From the NCBI GenBank assembly GCA_965214525.1, contig OZ243959.1, positions 2,542,001 through 2,606,000 on the forward strand: DNA of 64,000 bases, written 5' to 3'. The number at the start of each line of letters is the position of its first letter. The stretch's first letter is position 1. The DNA comes from Qipengyuania_B sp965214525 (GTDB lineage: Bacteria > Pseudomonadota > Alphaproteobacteria > Sphingomonadales > Sphingomonadaceae). The position numbers and the translations under genes were made by a program. The notes under the pieces were generated by a model. It ran no database searches and had not been told where the DNA came from. It saw only the letters and a program-made list of their open reading frames with translations. Shown here one piece after another: positions 26,352 through 34,866 of the stretch.

Positions 26352-26501
26352 ATGGAAGTGCCAAGCGAAGCTGCGGCATCATCCGAAGTCGCAGCCGGGC
26401 TTTTGTTTTCGGGCACTGATGGTCAGCGGTTGTCGATCGGCGTCGACTGGATGCCGTTCAATATGGTCGTTATCAAGGATGGTTCAGAGATCGGTGAGTA
26501 A
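26352..26501 (+). CDS. Candidate 49-residue protein, in a long gap
   Basis: ATG 26352 to TAA 26499-26501 reads MEVPSEAAASSEVAAGLLFS then GTDGQRLSIGVDWMPFNMVV and IKDGSEIGE. The composition is clearly protein-like (a beta-hairpin ending in an acidic tail). No good ribosome site precedes the ATG, and the frame stays open for 28 more codons upstream to a TAA, so it may be the end of a truncated gene. The rest of 26090-26831 shows no gene. Confidence 0.35.
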   Translation: MEVPSEAAASSEVAAGLLFSGTDGQRLSIGVDWMPFNMVVIKDGSEIGE

Positions 26502-26831
26502 CTTGAGTTGCATGAGACCGTAGATCTGAAAGTTTACCTAGAACAAAGGTGGGTTAGCTTGAAGTCCGCTAACCACCCCATAATTGTTCGGTCGTATCCG
26601 ATTGGGCGTATTCCAAAGCGGAATGTCGGCATTTGCTGACTTGCGAGTGAAACTTGATAAGCCGGTAACTACCCCACTTACTGACGTTTAGCTCACTACG
26701 GTTCCTGGCTAAACCTGCCGCTGTTCAACGATTTATCACGACTTGAGTTAGGCGTTGGCGTGCCTGTGATAGCGCAATTTGCAAGCATGCGGAACAATGG
26801 TAATCTGACGAACGAGGCAGTAGGGGTTCGT

Positions 26832-27959
26832 ATGTCGAAGAAGCTATTAAATGCCTTTACTTCCGTAATTTTTCTAGCCGGATTGCCGTTTGCCCAACCT
26901 CTTGCAGCGCAGGCTTCTAGCAATCATACCATTCTATCAGATCCCGATGGAGAACCCATCGTTATCGGTTCCGCGCATCGGATTTCGTCCAGCGTCTATG
27001 GCGATGAGCAGCTTCTTACTGTCCGGCTTCCAAGAGGATACCACGACAATCTGGACCGGAGCTATCCGGTTGTATTCTCCGTTGATGGCGGACCCGACCA
27101 GGATTTCGAACTGCTTTCCGGCATCGCTGCCGAGGCCGAGTTCTCAACGAGCTTCGAGCCGTTCATCCTTATCGGCATCCAGACCAAGGATCGCTATAGC
27201 CAGCTGACGCCGGAATGGACGCGGCTCGATCCGCAAAGGCTGACCGATGCGTTCGGAGGTCGCATAAAGCCAGGCGGCGCGGATCGCTTTCGGCGTTATC
27301 TTGAAGAGGACGTCATTCCCTGGGCCACGGAACGATACCGGACGGAGCGGAAGGCGCTGACTTCGGTTTCGCTTGGCGGGTTGTTCGTCATCGATACCTT
27401 TCTCGATCGGCCAGACATGTTTGACGACTACATTGCTCTTACGCCGAGCGTATGGTGGGATGGCGGCCGCATCATGGATGAGGCGTCCGCCAAGCTCGCG
27501 CAGCACGGCCAATCAGACCGGCGCGTCTACTTCACCATGGGCGACGAGGGTGTCGGCACGAAGAGCGGGCCTTGGCTGCAAACTTTGGTTGCCGCGTTTG
27601 AGACGAGCGCGCCTGAGGGTCTCAAATGGGCTTTCGTTGACCGGTCAGACGGCGAGGAGCACCGGACCATGGCGCTTACGGGATGGTTGGATGCCTTCCG
27701 GACTCTCTATCTGACGCCATCACGCACAGGGATTCCTCTCTCGCTCATTTACGAGAACTTCGAGACGCCTGCTTATACTGAGCAAGCACAGGCTAATATC
27801 GATGCCGGCACATGTCGACGTGAGATTGCGCGACCCCTCACCTTTGAGGAAAAGAACGCCGCTCCGTCCGCCCACTATGGGCTATGCGTGCTGATGAAGC
27901 CCGGACAGCATATAACTGCGGGCAATTTCGAGCCCAACGAGTTTGGAACGGGCAAATAG
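26832..27959 (+). CDS. Secreted esterase, alpha/beta-hydrolase (esterase D type)
   Basis: The start at 26832 gives a signal peptide, MSKKLLNAFTSVIFLAGLPFAQPLAAQ; an upstream extension to 26760 is less likely. The 375-residue protein follows the Pfam 'putative esterase' pattern: strand 'LTVRLPRGYHDNLDRSYPVVFSVDGG', nucleophile elbow ALTSVSLGGLFVIDTFL (serine in S-x-S-x-G-G), 'FDDYIALTPSVWWDGG', and a late acidic/histidine region 'DRSDGEEHRTMALTGWLDAF', where His is the probable catalytic base. Related enzymes hydrolyse siderophores or S-formylglutathione; the substrate here is unknown. It stands alone as cargo. Confidence 0.78.
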   Translation: MSKKLLNAFTSVIFLAGLPFAQPLAAQASSNHTILSDPDGEPIVIGSAHRISSSVYGDEQLLTVRLPRGYHDNLDRSYPVVFSVDGGPDQDFELLSGIAAEAEFSTSFEPFILIGIQTKDRYSQLTPEWTRLDPQRLTDAFGGRIKPGGADRFRRYLEEDVIPWATERYRTERKALTSVSLGGLFVIDTFLDRPDMFDDYIALTPSVWWDGGRIMDEASAKLAQHGQSDRRVYFTMGDEGVGTKSGPWLQTLVAAFETSAPEGLKWAFVDRSDGEEHRTMALTGWLDAFRTLYLTPSRTGIPLSLIYENFETPAYTEQAQANIDAGTCRREIARPLTFEEKNAAPSAHYGLCVLMKPGQHITAGNFEPNEFGTGK

Positions 27960-28164
27960 CCTTCAGAGTGTCGCCAACTGTCGATTGTCGGCTTTTCTCC
28001 GGAAGCTGCCAGTCTGCTTCCTACCCAAAAGTCGATGTTAGCGCAGGTCGAACAGCCGGAGAAGCGGACGGTCCGCTTGCGGACTTTTGGAAACCCGCAT
28101 CCAGTGACCGGAATTAGGGCGCGAAGCCGCCTGCGCTATCGTGAGAGGAAAGAGGGCTTCTTCT

Positions 28165-28200
28165 GATTGCCCCGGGACGGTTTCGTCCTGGCAATCAGGA
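28165..28200 (+). promoter_or_regulatory. Stem-loop leader before ardC
   Basis: GATTGCC (28165-28171) pairs with GGCAATC (28190-28196), with an inner GGACG/CGTCC stem around a GTTT loop. The 3' arm runs straight into the ribosome site AATCAGGAGA, so the stem could hide part of it. Confidence 0.5.
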
Positions 28201-28208
28201 GATACCTC

Positions 28209-29141
28209 ATGTCGAAGTTTACACGCCGCGGCGGGCAGTCCCCCGCCGCACAAATCACCGCTGCGATTATCGAGAAACTCGAGCAGGGAAACAGGCCATG
28301 GGTAAAGCCATGGCGCGGGGTTCCGGTATCACGACCCCTGCGCAGCTGCGGCACACCCTATCGGGGCATGAACACCTTCTGGCTCTGGATGATCGCCGAA
28401 GCTGCCGGATTCCTGTCGCCCTACTGGATGACATACCGGCAGTGCCAGAAGCTCGGCGGTCAGGTGCGCAAGGGCGAGAAATCGACGATCGCGATCTTCT
28501 ACAAGAGCTACGACAAGCAGATCGAAGGCGATGATGGCGAAGAAGGGACCGAGAAGCGACGCGTTCTCAGGGCCTACGCGGTCTTCAACGCCGATCAGTG
28601 CGATGGCCTGCCTGAGATGTATCGTGCCAGGCATGAACTCGAGCCGGTCGAGCCTGCGGGGCGGGAAGAGCGGCTCGACACCTTCTTTTCGGGAGTCGGC
28701 GCCGAACTTCGGCATCAGGGGTCGGAAGCTTACTACGAGCCTGTGTTGGATAGGATTACGATGCCGCCGGCGGTACTGTTCGATGGCTACGACCACTACT
28801 ATGCAACGCTGGCGCACGAACTCTCGCACTGGACCGGGCATGGCTCCCGTCTGAGTCGCGATCTTAAGAACCGCTTCGGAACCGAATCCTACGCGGCCGA
28901 GGAACTGGTGGCCGAGTTGTCCGCCGCGATCCTGGGCGCCGAACTCGGTCTGCCGGTTGCCCATCTGGACCACCATGCGAGTTACATCGCGTACTGGCTC
29001 GAGCTTCTGAAATCCGACGATCGGGCCATGCTGACGGCAGCCGCGAAGGCGGAAGAGGCTGCGAGCCTCATCCTGAGACTTGGAGGACGTTCGGGTGCCG
29101 GGAGCGAGGCTGCGACAGCCGATCTCGCAGAAGCGGCCTGA
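28209..29141 (+). CDS. ArdC-like anti-restriction protein
   Basis: A 310-residue protein with the N-terminal ArdC ssDNA-binding domain (QITAAIIEKLEQGNRPWVKPWRG, 'YRGMNTFWLWM', 'KLGGQVRKGEKSTIAIFYKSY') and a C-terminal zinc metallopeptidase-like domain containing HELSHWTGHGSRLSRD (HExxH) and a downstream 'YAAEELVAELSAAILGAELG' glutamate helix. ArdC proteins protect incoming single-stranded conjugative DNA from restriction in the recipient. The start at 28209 is set by AGGAGA. It lies upstream of a frameshifted partner gene often found beside it. Confidence 0.9.
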   Translation: MSKFTRRGGQSPAAQITAAIIEKLEQGNRPWVKPWRGVPVSRPLRSCGTPYRGMNTFWLWMIAEAAGFLSPYWMTYRQCQKLGGQVRKGEKSTIAIFYKSYDKQIEGDDGEEGTEKRRVLRAYAVFNADQCDGLPEMYRARHELEPVEPAGREERLDTFFSGVGAELRHQGSEAYYEPVLDRITMPPAVLFDGYDHYYATLAHELSHWTGHGSRLSRDLKNRFGTESYAAEELVAELSAAILGAELGLPVAHLDHHASYIAYWLELLKSDDRAMLTAAAKAEEAASLILRLGGRSGAGSEAATADLAEAA

Positions 29142-29152
29142 GGGAACGCGTG

Positions 29153-29588
29153 ATGGGACGTTCCGTCAACTATCCGTCCGGCGCAATCGTCGCTTTCCGC
29201 ACTCTAGAGACTGAACACGAGGATGATTGGGAATGGGAATATGAGTGTCTGGTCGAGGAGGTGATCGAAACCGCGCGCAGCACCTTTCCATCACTTGAAC
29301 CCTGCGACGGGTGGCGCGGCCGCGAAGATCGCGTTCTGCTGCGTGGGCGTCTTTGCCGATTGCGGGATCTCTACCTATTGCGGCCTTGTCGCCCTCTGGC
29401 TCGTCGAGCGCGACGACGGTGAGTACTGGGATGCCGATGCCTATCACCTGCGATCCGGGCGGGCACAGCGCTGGCTTTCACAGGTAGCGAGCCGCTTTGA
29501 AGCGATATTCGGTGAGTTCCGCATGATTGGACGGTTTTCGAATGGCGAGGCTATCTTTGAGCGCAGGACTGTTCAAATGAGTAGTTAG
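29153..29588 (+). pseudogene. Conserved small protein with a +1 frameshift
   Basis: Frame 1 (MGRSVNYPSGAIVAFRTLET to GWRGREDRVLLRG) and frame 2 (VFADCGISTYCGLVALWLVE to NGEAIFERRTVQMSS) join into one continuous protein of about 145 residues if one G is removed from the GGG at 29345-29347. A conserved protein of this layout commonly follows ardC on sphingomonad elements (recalled, not searched). Function unknown. Either a sequencing error or a real inactivation. Confidence 0.6.
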
Positions 29589-29589
29589 G

Positions 29590-29609
29590 TTCTATATCTT
29601 GCATATGAA
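29590..29609. promoter_or_regulatory. Operator-like palindrome before Xre/RES pair
   Basis: An imperfect palindrome, TTCTATAT (29590-29597) and ATATGAA (29603-29609), lies 12 bases before the antitoxin start in an AT-rich patch. Autoregulation by the Xre antitoxin is the expected use. Confidence 0.35.
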
Positions 29610-29620
29610 AGGATGCGCCG

Positions 29621-29998
29621 ATGGCAACGAGAGCCGCTGAAGTCGAGGAGGGAGATGGCAAGGTCCTGACCACCGCGGTCGCCAGAATTGCGGACTTCTG
29701 GGGCCTGACCAATGCCAAGCTTGGTGCGGTACTCGGGCTGTCTCAGGCCACCGTCTCGCGTTTGCGCTCGGGCAGGTCCGAGCTCGACCCGGCCAGCAAG
29801 TCGTTCGAAGCTGGCCAGTTTCTGCTGCGCCTGTTCCGCTCGCTCGATGCGCTGCTCGGCAGCGATGATAGGGCTGCGCGAGCCTGGCTCGCGACTCCCA
29901 ATCTTGACCTCGAGGCACGGCCTCTTGACCTGATCGACAGCTTCAAGGGTCTCATGACGGTTTGCGACTATGTGGACGCCCACCGCGCTCGCGTCTGA
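29621..29998 (+). CDS. Xre/MbcA/ParS-type antitoxin
   Basis: A 125-residue antitoxin of the RES-Xre family. Residues about 15-55 form a helix-turn-helix (VARIADFWGLTNAKLGAVLGLSQATVSRLRSG). Residues about 60-125 form the MbcA/ParS toxin-binding domain, with 'LFRSLDALLGSDDRAARAWLATPNLDLEARPLDLIDSFKGLMTVCDYVDAHR', including the characteristic W...N..L...P..L. Its last 29 bases overlap the RES toxin gene, as usual for such modules. It should bind the toxin active site and repress the pair. Confidence 0.9.
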   Translation: MATRAAEVEEGDGKVLTTAVARIADFWGLTNAKLGAVLGLSQATVSRLRSGRSELDPASKSFEAGQFLLRLFRSLDALLGSDDRAARAWLATPNLDLEARPLDLIDSFKGLMTVCDYVDAHRARV

Positions 29999-30698
29999 GC
30001 TGCGCCTTTACCGCAGGACCGTCTGGCGTGTCGTCGAGGCGCAGCATCGCATCTCGACCAATCGCCTTGCCGCAACTCTCGCGGACCAGAAGCGGCTCGA
30101 AGAACTTGCCGATGCGGCCAAGCCCGATTTGCCCAACGCAGCGCGCGGCCTGCACTACCTTCTCGCCTCGCCCTTTCGCTACGGCCACGGCGTGGCCAGC
30201 CGCTTTCGGCGCGCGAACGAGCGACCCGGCATCTTCTACGCCAGCGAGACCGAGCAGACTGCGATTACCGAAACCGCCTACTGGCGGCTTCGCTTCATCA
30301 GCCGCTCGCCGGGGTTTGCCCCCGGGAACCGCACAAGCGAGCATCTGAGCTTCTCCGTTCCTGTCTCCATCACCCGACTTCTTGACACCACGCGGCCCCC
30401 TCTGTCGCTCGACAGCAAACGCTGGGTCGACCCGCTCGACTATTCCGCGTGTCAGGTTCTCGCCGACGCTGCTCGTGCCGCTGGAGGGCAGGCGATCCGC
30501 TCGCCGTCGGCACGCGATCCGCAGGGGATCAATCTCGCGCTGTTCGATCCCGCGTGCTTTGCCAAGGCCGAGCCCGATCACGGACGCGGCTGGCACCTGC
30601 GCCTCGAAGGCCGGCGCCTCACTGCACTGGCTGCGTTTCCTTCGGGCGAGGTGCTAGAATTCACGGCCGAGCAGTTCGGACTGCCTTCGCTCGGCTGA
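29970..30698 (+). CDS. RES-domain toxin
   Basis: A 242-residue RES-family toxin. The family is named for conserved Arg, Glu and Ser. Visible are HGVASRFRRANERPGIFYAS (Arg and Tyr of the core), 'EQTAITETAYWRLRF' (Glu) and 'AIRSPSARDPQGINLALFDP' (Ser). RES toxins are NAD+-degrading enzymes related to ADP-ribosyltransferases. It is slightly longer than average because of an N-terminal helical region. Paired with the upstream Xre antitoxin, it probably stabilises the element. Confidence 0.9.
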   Translation: MWTPTALASELRLYRRTVWRVVEAQHRISTNRLAATLADQKRLEELADAAKPDLPNAARGLHYLLASPFRYGHGVASRFRRANERPGIFYASETEQTAITETAYWRLRFISRSPGFAPGNRTSEHLSFSVPVSITRLLDTTRPPLSLDSKRWVDPLDYSACQVLADAARAAGGQAIRSPSARDPQGINLALFDPACFAKAEPDHGRGWHLRLEGRRLTALAAFPSGEVLEFTAEQFGLPSLG

Positions 30699-30912
30699 AG
30701 CTCGACTCGTGTAGTCCCTCTTTGCGCAGCTTGCCGGAGTGAGATTTCCTGCCCGTCCTGTTCGCTCGTGCGGGCCCTGGACCAGTCCGGTTCCGCCGCA
30801 ACCCGCGCAAGGCTGCGGCCCGTGTGGCCCGCGCCAGCCTTGCCTTGCGGGGTTTCCCGCTGCGCGGTGCGTCGGCTCCGTTAACCGGGTCCCTTCAGGG
30901 CCCGGCGAACAG

Positions 30913-30966
30913 GCCGCAGGAAACTTCTCTCTTGTCCTGCGGCAGTCGCCTTCGCTCAGGAGGAAA
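30913..30966 (+). promoter_or_regulatory. Stem-loop leader before DUF2493 gene
   Basis: A 9-bp perfect stem, GCCGCAGGA (30913-30921) with TCCTGCGGC (30935-30943), is followed by CTCAGGAGGA, the ribosome site for ATG 30973. A second stem, CCGGGTCC with GGGCCCGG, lies just upstream. The 270 bases between the RES toxin and this gene contain no convincing gene. Confidence 0.5.
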
Positions 30967-30972
30967 TGACCC

Positions 30973-31923
30973 ATGTACGACAGCTTCACCGCCCAGCTTA
31001 CCGGACTCGATCTGGCCGGCTTTTCGGTTCAACCCGCACCTTTCAACGAAACCGATTTTCCCGCCGAAGAGGCGAGCGAGCAAACCCTCGCGGCCGTCTG
31101 GTCAGACTTGTTCGCCCTGTTCGCCGACACCGCGCTCGAGGCCGATGCCGAGGACATCGCCTGGGGCTTCGTCAATCTCTTCCACCGCGCGGCGACCCGC
31201 AAGTCCGCGCAGGTCGATCGCGCGAGCGACGAGATCCGCGCGCTGCTTTCCGCGGCCGATGGCTCGGAAGTCCACTCGAGCAACCTAGAGGAGCAAGTCG
31301 AGCGCGCGCAGGCGGCCGAGGCCAGCATGCTCGCTTTCGAGCACATGCGCGAGGTCGCGGCGATGCTGTACCGCGAAGAGACGGGGGCGTCCTGGAAGCC
31401 GATGTCAGGGTCGCGCGTAGCGCACGGAAGGAACCTGACCTCTGCGGTCATCGACGCGCGCGATTTCCTCAAGGTCCGCTCAGAACGTCGGCGCGCTGCA
31501 CTCACGCCCGAAGGCACCGCCGTGGTCTTCGCCGGAGGACGCGCGAGCTTCGCCACGACCGAGGAGGCGAAGAGCTATGCGGACAACGTCTGGGCCACGC
31601 TCGACCGAGTGCGCGAGCAGGTGCCCGATATGCTCCTCATCCATGGCGGCGACGGCAAGGGCGCCGATCGGCTTGCAGCCTCATGGGCCGAACGTCGCGA
31701 AATACAGCAACTGACCTTCGGTCTCGATCGCAGGTTGGGTGCCCGGGCCGGGTTCAAGCGCAACGAGCAAATGTTGGCGATGGCCCCGCGCTACGTGATC
31801 GCCTTTCCCGGCAACGGCGTCACCGAACGTCTCGTCATCGAAGCCAAGGCACGCCGCATTACGGTGGTCGATCGCCGCGGTCCGCTGGGGACCAAGCCTG
31901 CCTATGGTGGATCGCACGCTTGA
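30973..31923 (+). CDS. DUF2493 (YspA-type SLOG) protein
   Basis: A 316-residue protein. The N-terminal 170 residues are helical and acidic ('LFADTALEADAEDIAWGFVNLFHRAATRK'). The C-terminal domain is the cpYpsA-related SLOG fold: 'TAVVFAGGRASFAT', then DMLLIHGGDGKGADRLAASWAE and KRNEQMLAMAPRYVIAFPGNGVTERLVIEAKARRI. SLOG domains bind nucleotides or nucleotide derivatives, and YspA-like members are common on plasmids and ICEs next to anti-restriction genes. The biological role here is unknown. Confidence 0.82.
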   Translation: MYDSFTAQLTGLDLAGFSVQPAPFNETDFPAEEASEQTLAAVWSDLFALFADTALEADAEDIAWGFVNLFHRAATRKSAQVDRASDEIRALLSAADGSEVHSSNLEEQVERAQAAEASMLAFEHMREVAAMLYREETGASWKPMSGSRVAHGRNLTSAVIDARDFLKVRSERRRAALTPEGTAVVFAGGRASFATTEEAKSYADNVWATLDRVREQVPDMLLIHGGDGKGADRLAASWAERREIQQLTFGLDRRLGARAGFKRNEQMLAMAPRYVIAFPGNGVTERLVIEAKARRITVVDRRGPLGTKPAYGGSHA

Positions 31924-32117
31924 GAGGAACGCCGACCAAGAGCGCTTAAAAATCCCGTTTTTTCTCGCTCATAAGCTAAGGCCGATGACTCCGGGTATTC
32001 ACCACGGGGCTCGATAGCTCATTCCCGACACGGAATGGAAAGCGACGGTGCCGACAGGGAAATCTGCCCATCAGCAAAGTTCGGCCTTGCAAAGCAGCAT
32101 CAGCCTCCCATCTCTGC

Positions 32118-32135
32118 ACCATCCAGGAGGATGGT
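32118..32135 (+). promoter_or_regulatory. Hairpin sequestering the CopG-type gene ribosome site
   Basis: ACCATC (32118-32123) pairs perfectly with GATGGT (32130-32135), and the loop is CAGGAG, so AGGAGG is exposed in or locked by the stem directly before ATG 32136. Confidence 0.5.
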
Positions 32136-32549
32136 ATGAGCGTAATCCCCATCAAGCGCGCCCACAGGGAGAGCGAAAAGATCACGATCAATCTGGGTTA
32201 TGTCGATCTCGGTTTGATCGATCTGCTGGTGAAGGAAAGCGTCTTTGCGAACAGAACCGACTTCATCCGCACTGCAATCCGCAACGAATTGGCGCGCCAT
32301 GAGGACATTGCGCGTCAGGTCCGCGGGCGCGAGATGCCCGTGCTCGGCATCAGCTACCTCGGCCGTGCTGACCTTGAAGCAGCGCGCGATGCGGGCGAAA
32401 TGCTGAACCTGCGAGTTCTCGGCCTGCTCACCATCGCCGACGATGTCGGACCGGATCTGGCACTCGCCACCATCCAATCGGTCTCGATACTCGGAGCCTT
32501 TCATGCTCCCGCTGCCGTCAAGACAGCGCTGGCCGAACGCACAAGCTGA
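32136..32549 (+). CDS. CopG/ribbon-helix-helix-type regulator
   Basis: A 137-residue protein. The N-terminal 50 residues fit a ribbon-helix-helix DNA-binding fold (KITINLGYVDLGLIDLLVKE, then SVFANRTDFIRTAIRNELARH). The C-terminal part, LGLLTIADDVGPDLALATIQSVSILGAFHAPAAVKTAL, has a repeated acidic pattern and may be a ligand or multimerisation domain. It precedes a decayed PHB-depolymerase-type esterase gene, a pairing I recall from other alphaproteobacteria. The ribosome site lies in a hairpin. Confidence 0.7.
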   Translation: MSVIPIKRAHRESEKITINLGYVDLGLIDLLVKESVFANRTDFIRTAIRNELARHEDIARQVRGREMPVLGISYLGRADLEAARDAGEMLNLRVLGLLTIADDVGPDLALATIQSVSILGAFHAPAAVKTALAERTS

Positions 32550-32579
32550 TCCCTTCATTTCGGACACGAGGACTCCTCA

Positions 32580-33720
32580 ATGACTTACCCCCTGCACGGC
32601 CGCATGAACAAAGTTCTTTCCCTGACGCGAGCGGGAAAGCTCGGCGATGCTACGGTCCTGATTCAGCGTTCGCTTGGGGCGGTAGATCGCGGCCGTGCAG
32701 CGGCGGACGTGCACCCCGGATCGCCGATCGACATTCGCGCGAAAGCGCCGCTGCACCTTTCCGCACCTCTATTCCCGTCTGCGCCGAGCGCGCGCACGAA
32801 GGTGCGCGAGAAGGCGTCGGCAGCTACCAGAGGCTGGCCTCGGCGGCTCCGGCATTTCAACTCATGCGGAGAACTCGACTATCTCCTTTATGTGCCCTCG
32901 CGCAGCGATGCGACCCTGCCGCTCGTCGTCATGCTGCACGGCTGCACCCAGTCGGCGGGGGATTTCGCCCGCGGGACACGGATGAACGAATTGGCGGAGG
33001 AAATCGGCTTTATCGTCGCCTATCCCGAGCAAACGCAGTCCGCCAACGCCCAGAAATGCTGGAAACTGGTTTCGGCCCGGGCGACCAAGGGAAAGATGCG
33101 GGCGAACCAGCGCTGATCGCGGGCATCACGCGCGAGATTATGGCCGATCACAATGTCAATCACCTACGCGTTTATGTCGCAGGTCTCTCTGCGGGAGGGG
33201 CAGCGGCGGCGATCATGGCCGATGCCTACCCGGACCTCTACGCCGCAGCAGGCATCCATTCCGCACTCGCCTGCGGATCGGCGAGAGACCTGCCGAGCGC
33301 CTCTTGCGGCAATGAAGGGAAAGAACGCCAGGAGGTCATCAGGCAAACCGCAAGCCTACGTGACGCTCATCACCTTCCATGGCGACCGCGACATGACCGT
33401 GCATCCGGACAACAGCCGGCACATCAACGCTGCATTCGCTTGCATTCCGCTAATTGCTTCGGGCGAGCTACAAGGTCGACGATGGAGTGAGTGCAGCCGG
33501 CCGGCGCTACCGCAAGAGTTCGCTGATCGACAGCACGGCTCTCGCCGCTTCGCAGAAGACTGGTCGCAAATCATGGGCGCAGGTCACGCGCTGGTCCGGC
33601 GGATCGTCGAACGGTTCCTACACGGACGGAAGCGGTCCCGATGCATCGCGCGAGATGCTGCGCTTCTTCCTCCAGCATGGCCGTGAGCGACTGAAAACTC
33701 GCATTGGAGCGCAGGTTTAA
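32580..33720 (+). pseudogene. PHB-depolymerase-family esterase, broken by frameshifts
   Basis: Pieces of one esterase are spread over all three forward frames. Frame 1 has LPLVVMLHGCTQSAGDFARG and FIVAYPEQTQSANAQKCW. After an extra A in AAA 33063-33065, frame 2 continues with GPGDQGKDAGEPALIAGITR and the nucleophile elbow VAGLSAGGAAAAIMADAYPD. Near 33300 frame 3 takes over with AYVTLITFHGDRDMTVHPDN, and after about 33460 another frame ends with SGGSSNGSYTDGSGPDASRE and MLRFFLQH. At least three indels are needed, so the gene is not functional as read. Intact relatives act on short-chain polyhydroxyalkanoates or feruloyl esters. Confidence 0.82.
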
Positions 33721-33844
33721 CACTCGTCTTGCGGGTCCGCCTACGGGATCGAATGGCAAGAACCTGAGCGGCTAGGTGCGGCCCAAACTACGACGATCAA
33801 TCCAGTCGCAAAGCCGATGATGACGTACCCTGCTGACTAGCGCT

Positions 33845-34129
33845 ATGTCTTTCGATATGGACCTCGACGACCTGCTTCGACGCTACTTCTCATCCACCGA
33901 TCTTGCGGGGGTAAGCCCCGACGTGCTTGCCTCGGGTCTGGAGCGTTGCCAGGTCGATCTCGGCCTCGAAAAGGACCGCGGCAAGCGTTTTGCCCTATGG
34001 GCGCTGCTTTACATGCTTGGCTCTGCGCCCGACCTCGAGGCAGCGTTCATAGATGCTGACGACCGGGAGGCGGCCCGCAATTTCATGGACCTGCTGGCGG
34101 CCAGCGAGGGCGAGGGACCGGGCAGATAG
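33845..34129 (+). CDS. Conserved hypothetical acidic protein
   Basis: A 94-residue mostly helical, acidic protein (MSFDMDLDDLLRRYFSSTDL; ALWALLYMLGSAPDLEAAFI; EAARNFMDLLAAS). No motif or family is recognised. It reads in the same direction as ssb, 270 bases upstream of it, and is a plausible accessory gene of the element. Confidence 0.5.
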   Translation: MSFDMDLDDLLRRYFSSTDLAGVSPDVLASGLERCQVDLGLEKDRGKRFALWALLYMLGSAPDLEAAFIDADDREAARNFMDLLAASEGEGPGR

Positions 34130-34352
34130 GAGAGCGGCGTCCAGTGCGCCTTCGCCAGACCACCCGAACCCAATCCGGCTTCTTCGCGAACAGTCCTGAA
34201 TCAGGCCAGCTGAGGCCGGCAACGCCTTTGCCTTCGGGCCGTGTTGGCAGCTGCGCTGCCTGCCCGCACCACCCCTTGCAAAAGCGTTTCCCTTGGGCGC
34301 GGGCGCGCCCTGCGGTGCAGTCCTCCCATGCCCTGCTTCTTCTGGATGTTCG

Positions 34353-34377
34353 CAAGCCGGAAATGGTTTCCGGTTTG
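34353..34377 (+). promoter_or_regulatory. Stem-loop leader before ssb
   Basis: An 11-bp stem, CAAGCCGGAAA (34353-34363) with TTTCCGGTTTG (34367-34377, one G-U), with a 3-base loop. The ribosome site GAAGGA follows, and ssb starts at 34399. Confidence 0.55.
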
Positions 34378-34398
34378 GCACACCGAAGGACCAGTCAC

Positions 34399-34797
34399 AT
34401 GACCAATCTCGTAATCCTCACCGGCCGTCTCGCTCGCGATCCCGAATCCCGCGAGACCAAGGGCGGAACCTCCGTCACCGGCATCACCGTCGTCACCGAC
34501 CGCCCCGCGCGGGACAAGGACGGCAAGACCTACAAGGATGAAAACGGCTACACCGCCAAGGACAGCGAATTCCACCGGGTGACCTGCTTCAACGGCCTCT
34601 CCAAGACCGTCGGACAGTTCTGCACCAAGGGCCAGCTCGTCTCGGTCCAGGGCCGGCTTCACTACACCCAGTGGGAAGACCAGGATGGCGTCAAGCGCTA
34701 CGGCTGCGAGATCCTCGCCGACAAGGTCGACTTCCTTTCGCGCGGCAACGCCAGGGATGGCGACGGCGACAACCGCGACGCGCCCGAGATCGACTGA
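34399..34797 (+). CDS. ssb: Single-stranded DNA-binding protein (element copy)
   Basis: A 132-residue OB-fold SSB. It starts MTNLVILTGRLARDPESRET, with the conserved VxLxGxLxxDPExR opening, then 'DSEFHRVTCFNGLSKTVGQFCTKGQLVSVQGRLHYTQWEDQDGVKRYGCEILADKVDFLS'. The usual acidic C-terminal tip is weak (DAPEID), which could limit recruitment of partner proteins. An upstream in-frame extension is rejected because of the leader hairpin and ribosome site. On conjugative elements such SSBs coat transferred strands and can dampen the SOS response. Confidence 0.88.
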   Translation: MTNLVILTGRLARDPESRETKGGTSVTGITVVTDRPARDKDGKTYKDENGYTAKDSEFHRVTCFNGLSKTVGQFCTKGQLVSVQGRLHYTQWEDQDGVKRYGCEILADKVDFLSRGNARDGDGDNRDAPEID

Positions 34798-34821
34798 CGT
34801 CATCGATTAACCGGCGATCAA

Positions 34822-34857
34822 GAAGGGGCTCTGCCGCAAGCGCGGCAGGGCTCCTTC
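34822..34857. terminator. Bidirectional terminator between ssb and DUF6437-like gene
   Basis: A 16-bp stem (34822-34837 with 34842-34857, two G-U pairs) around an AAGC loop, between two convergent genes. The T tract is short on either side. Confidence 0.65.
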
Positions 34858-34866
34858 TCGTGTTGT

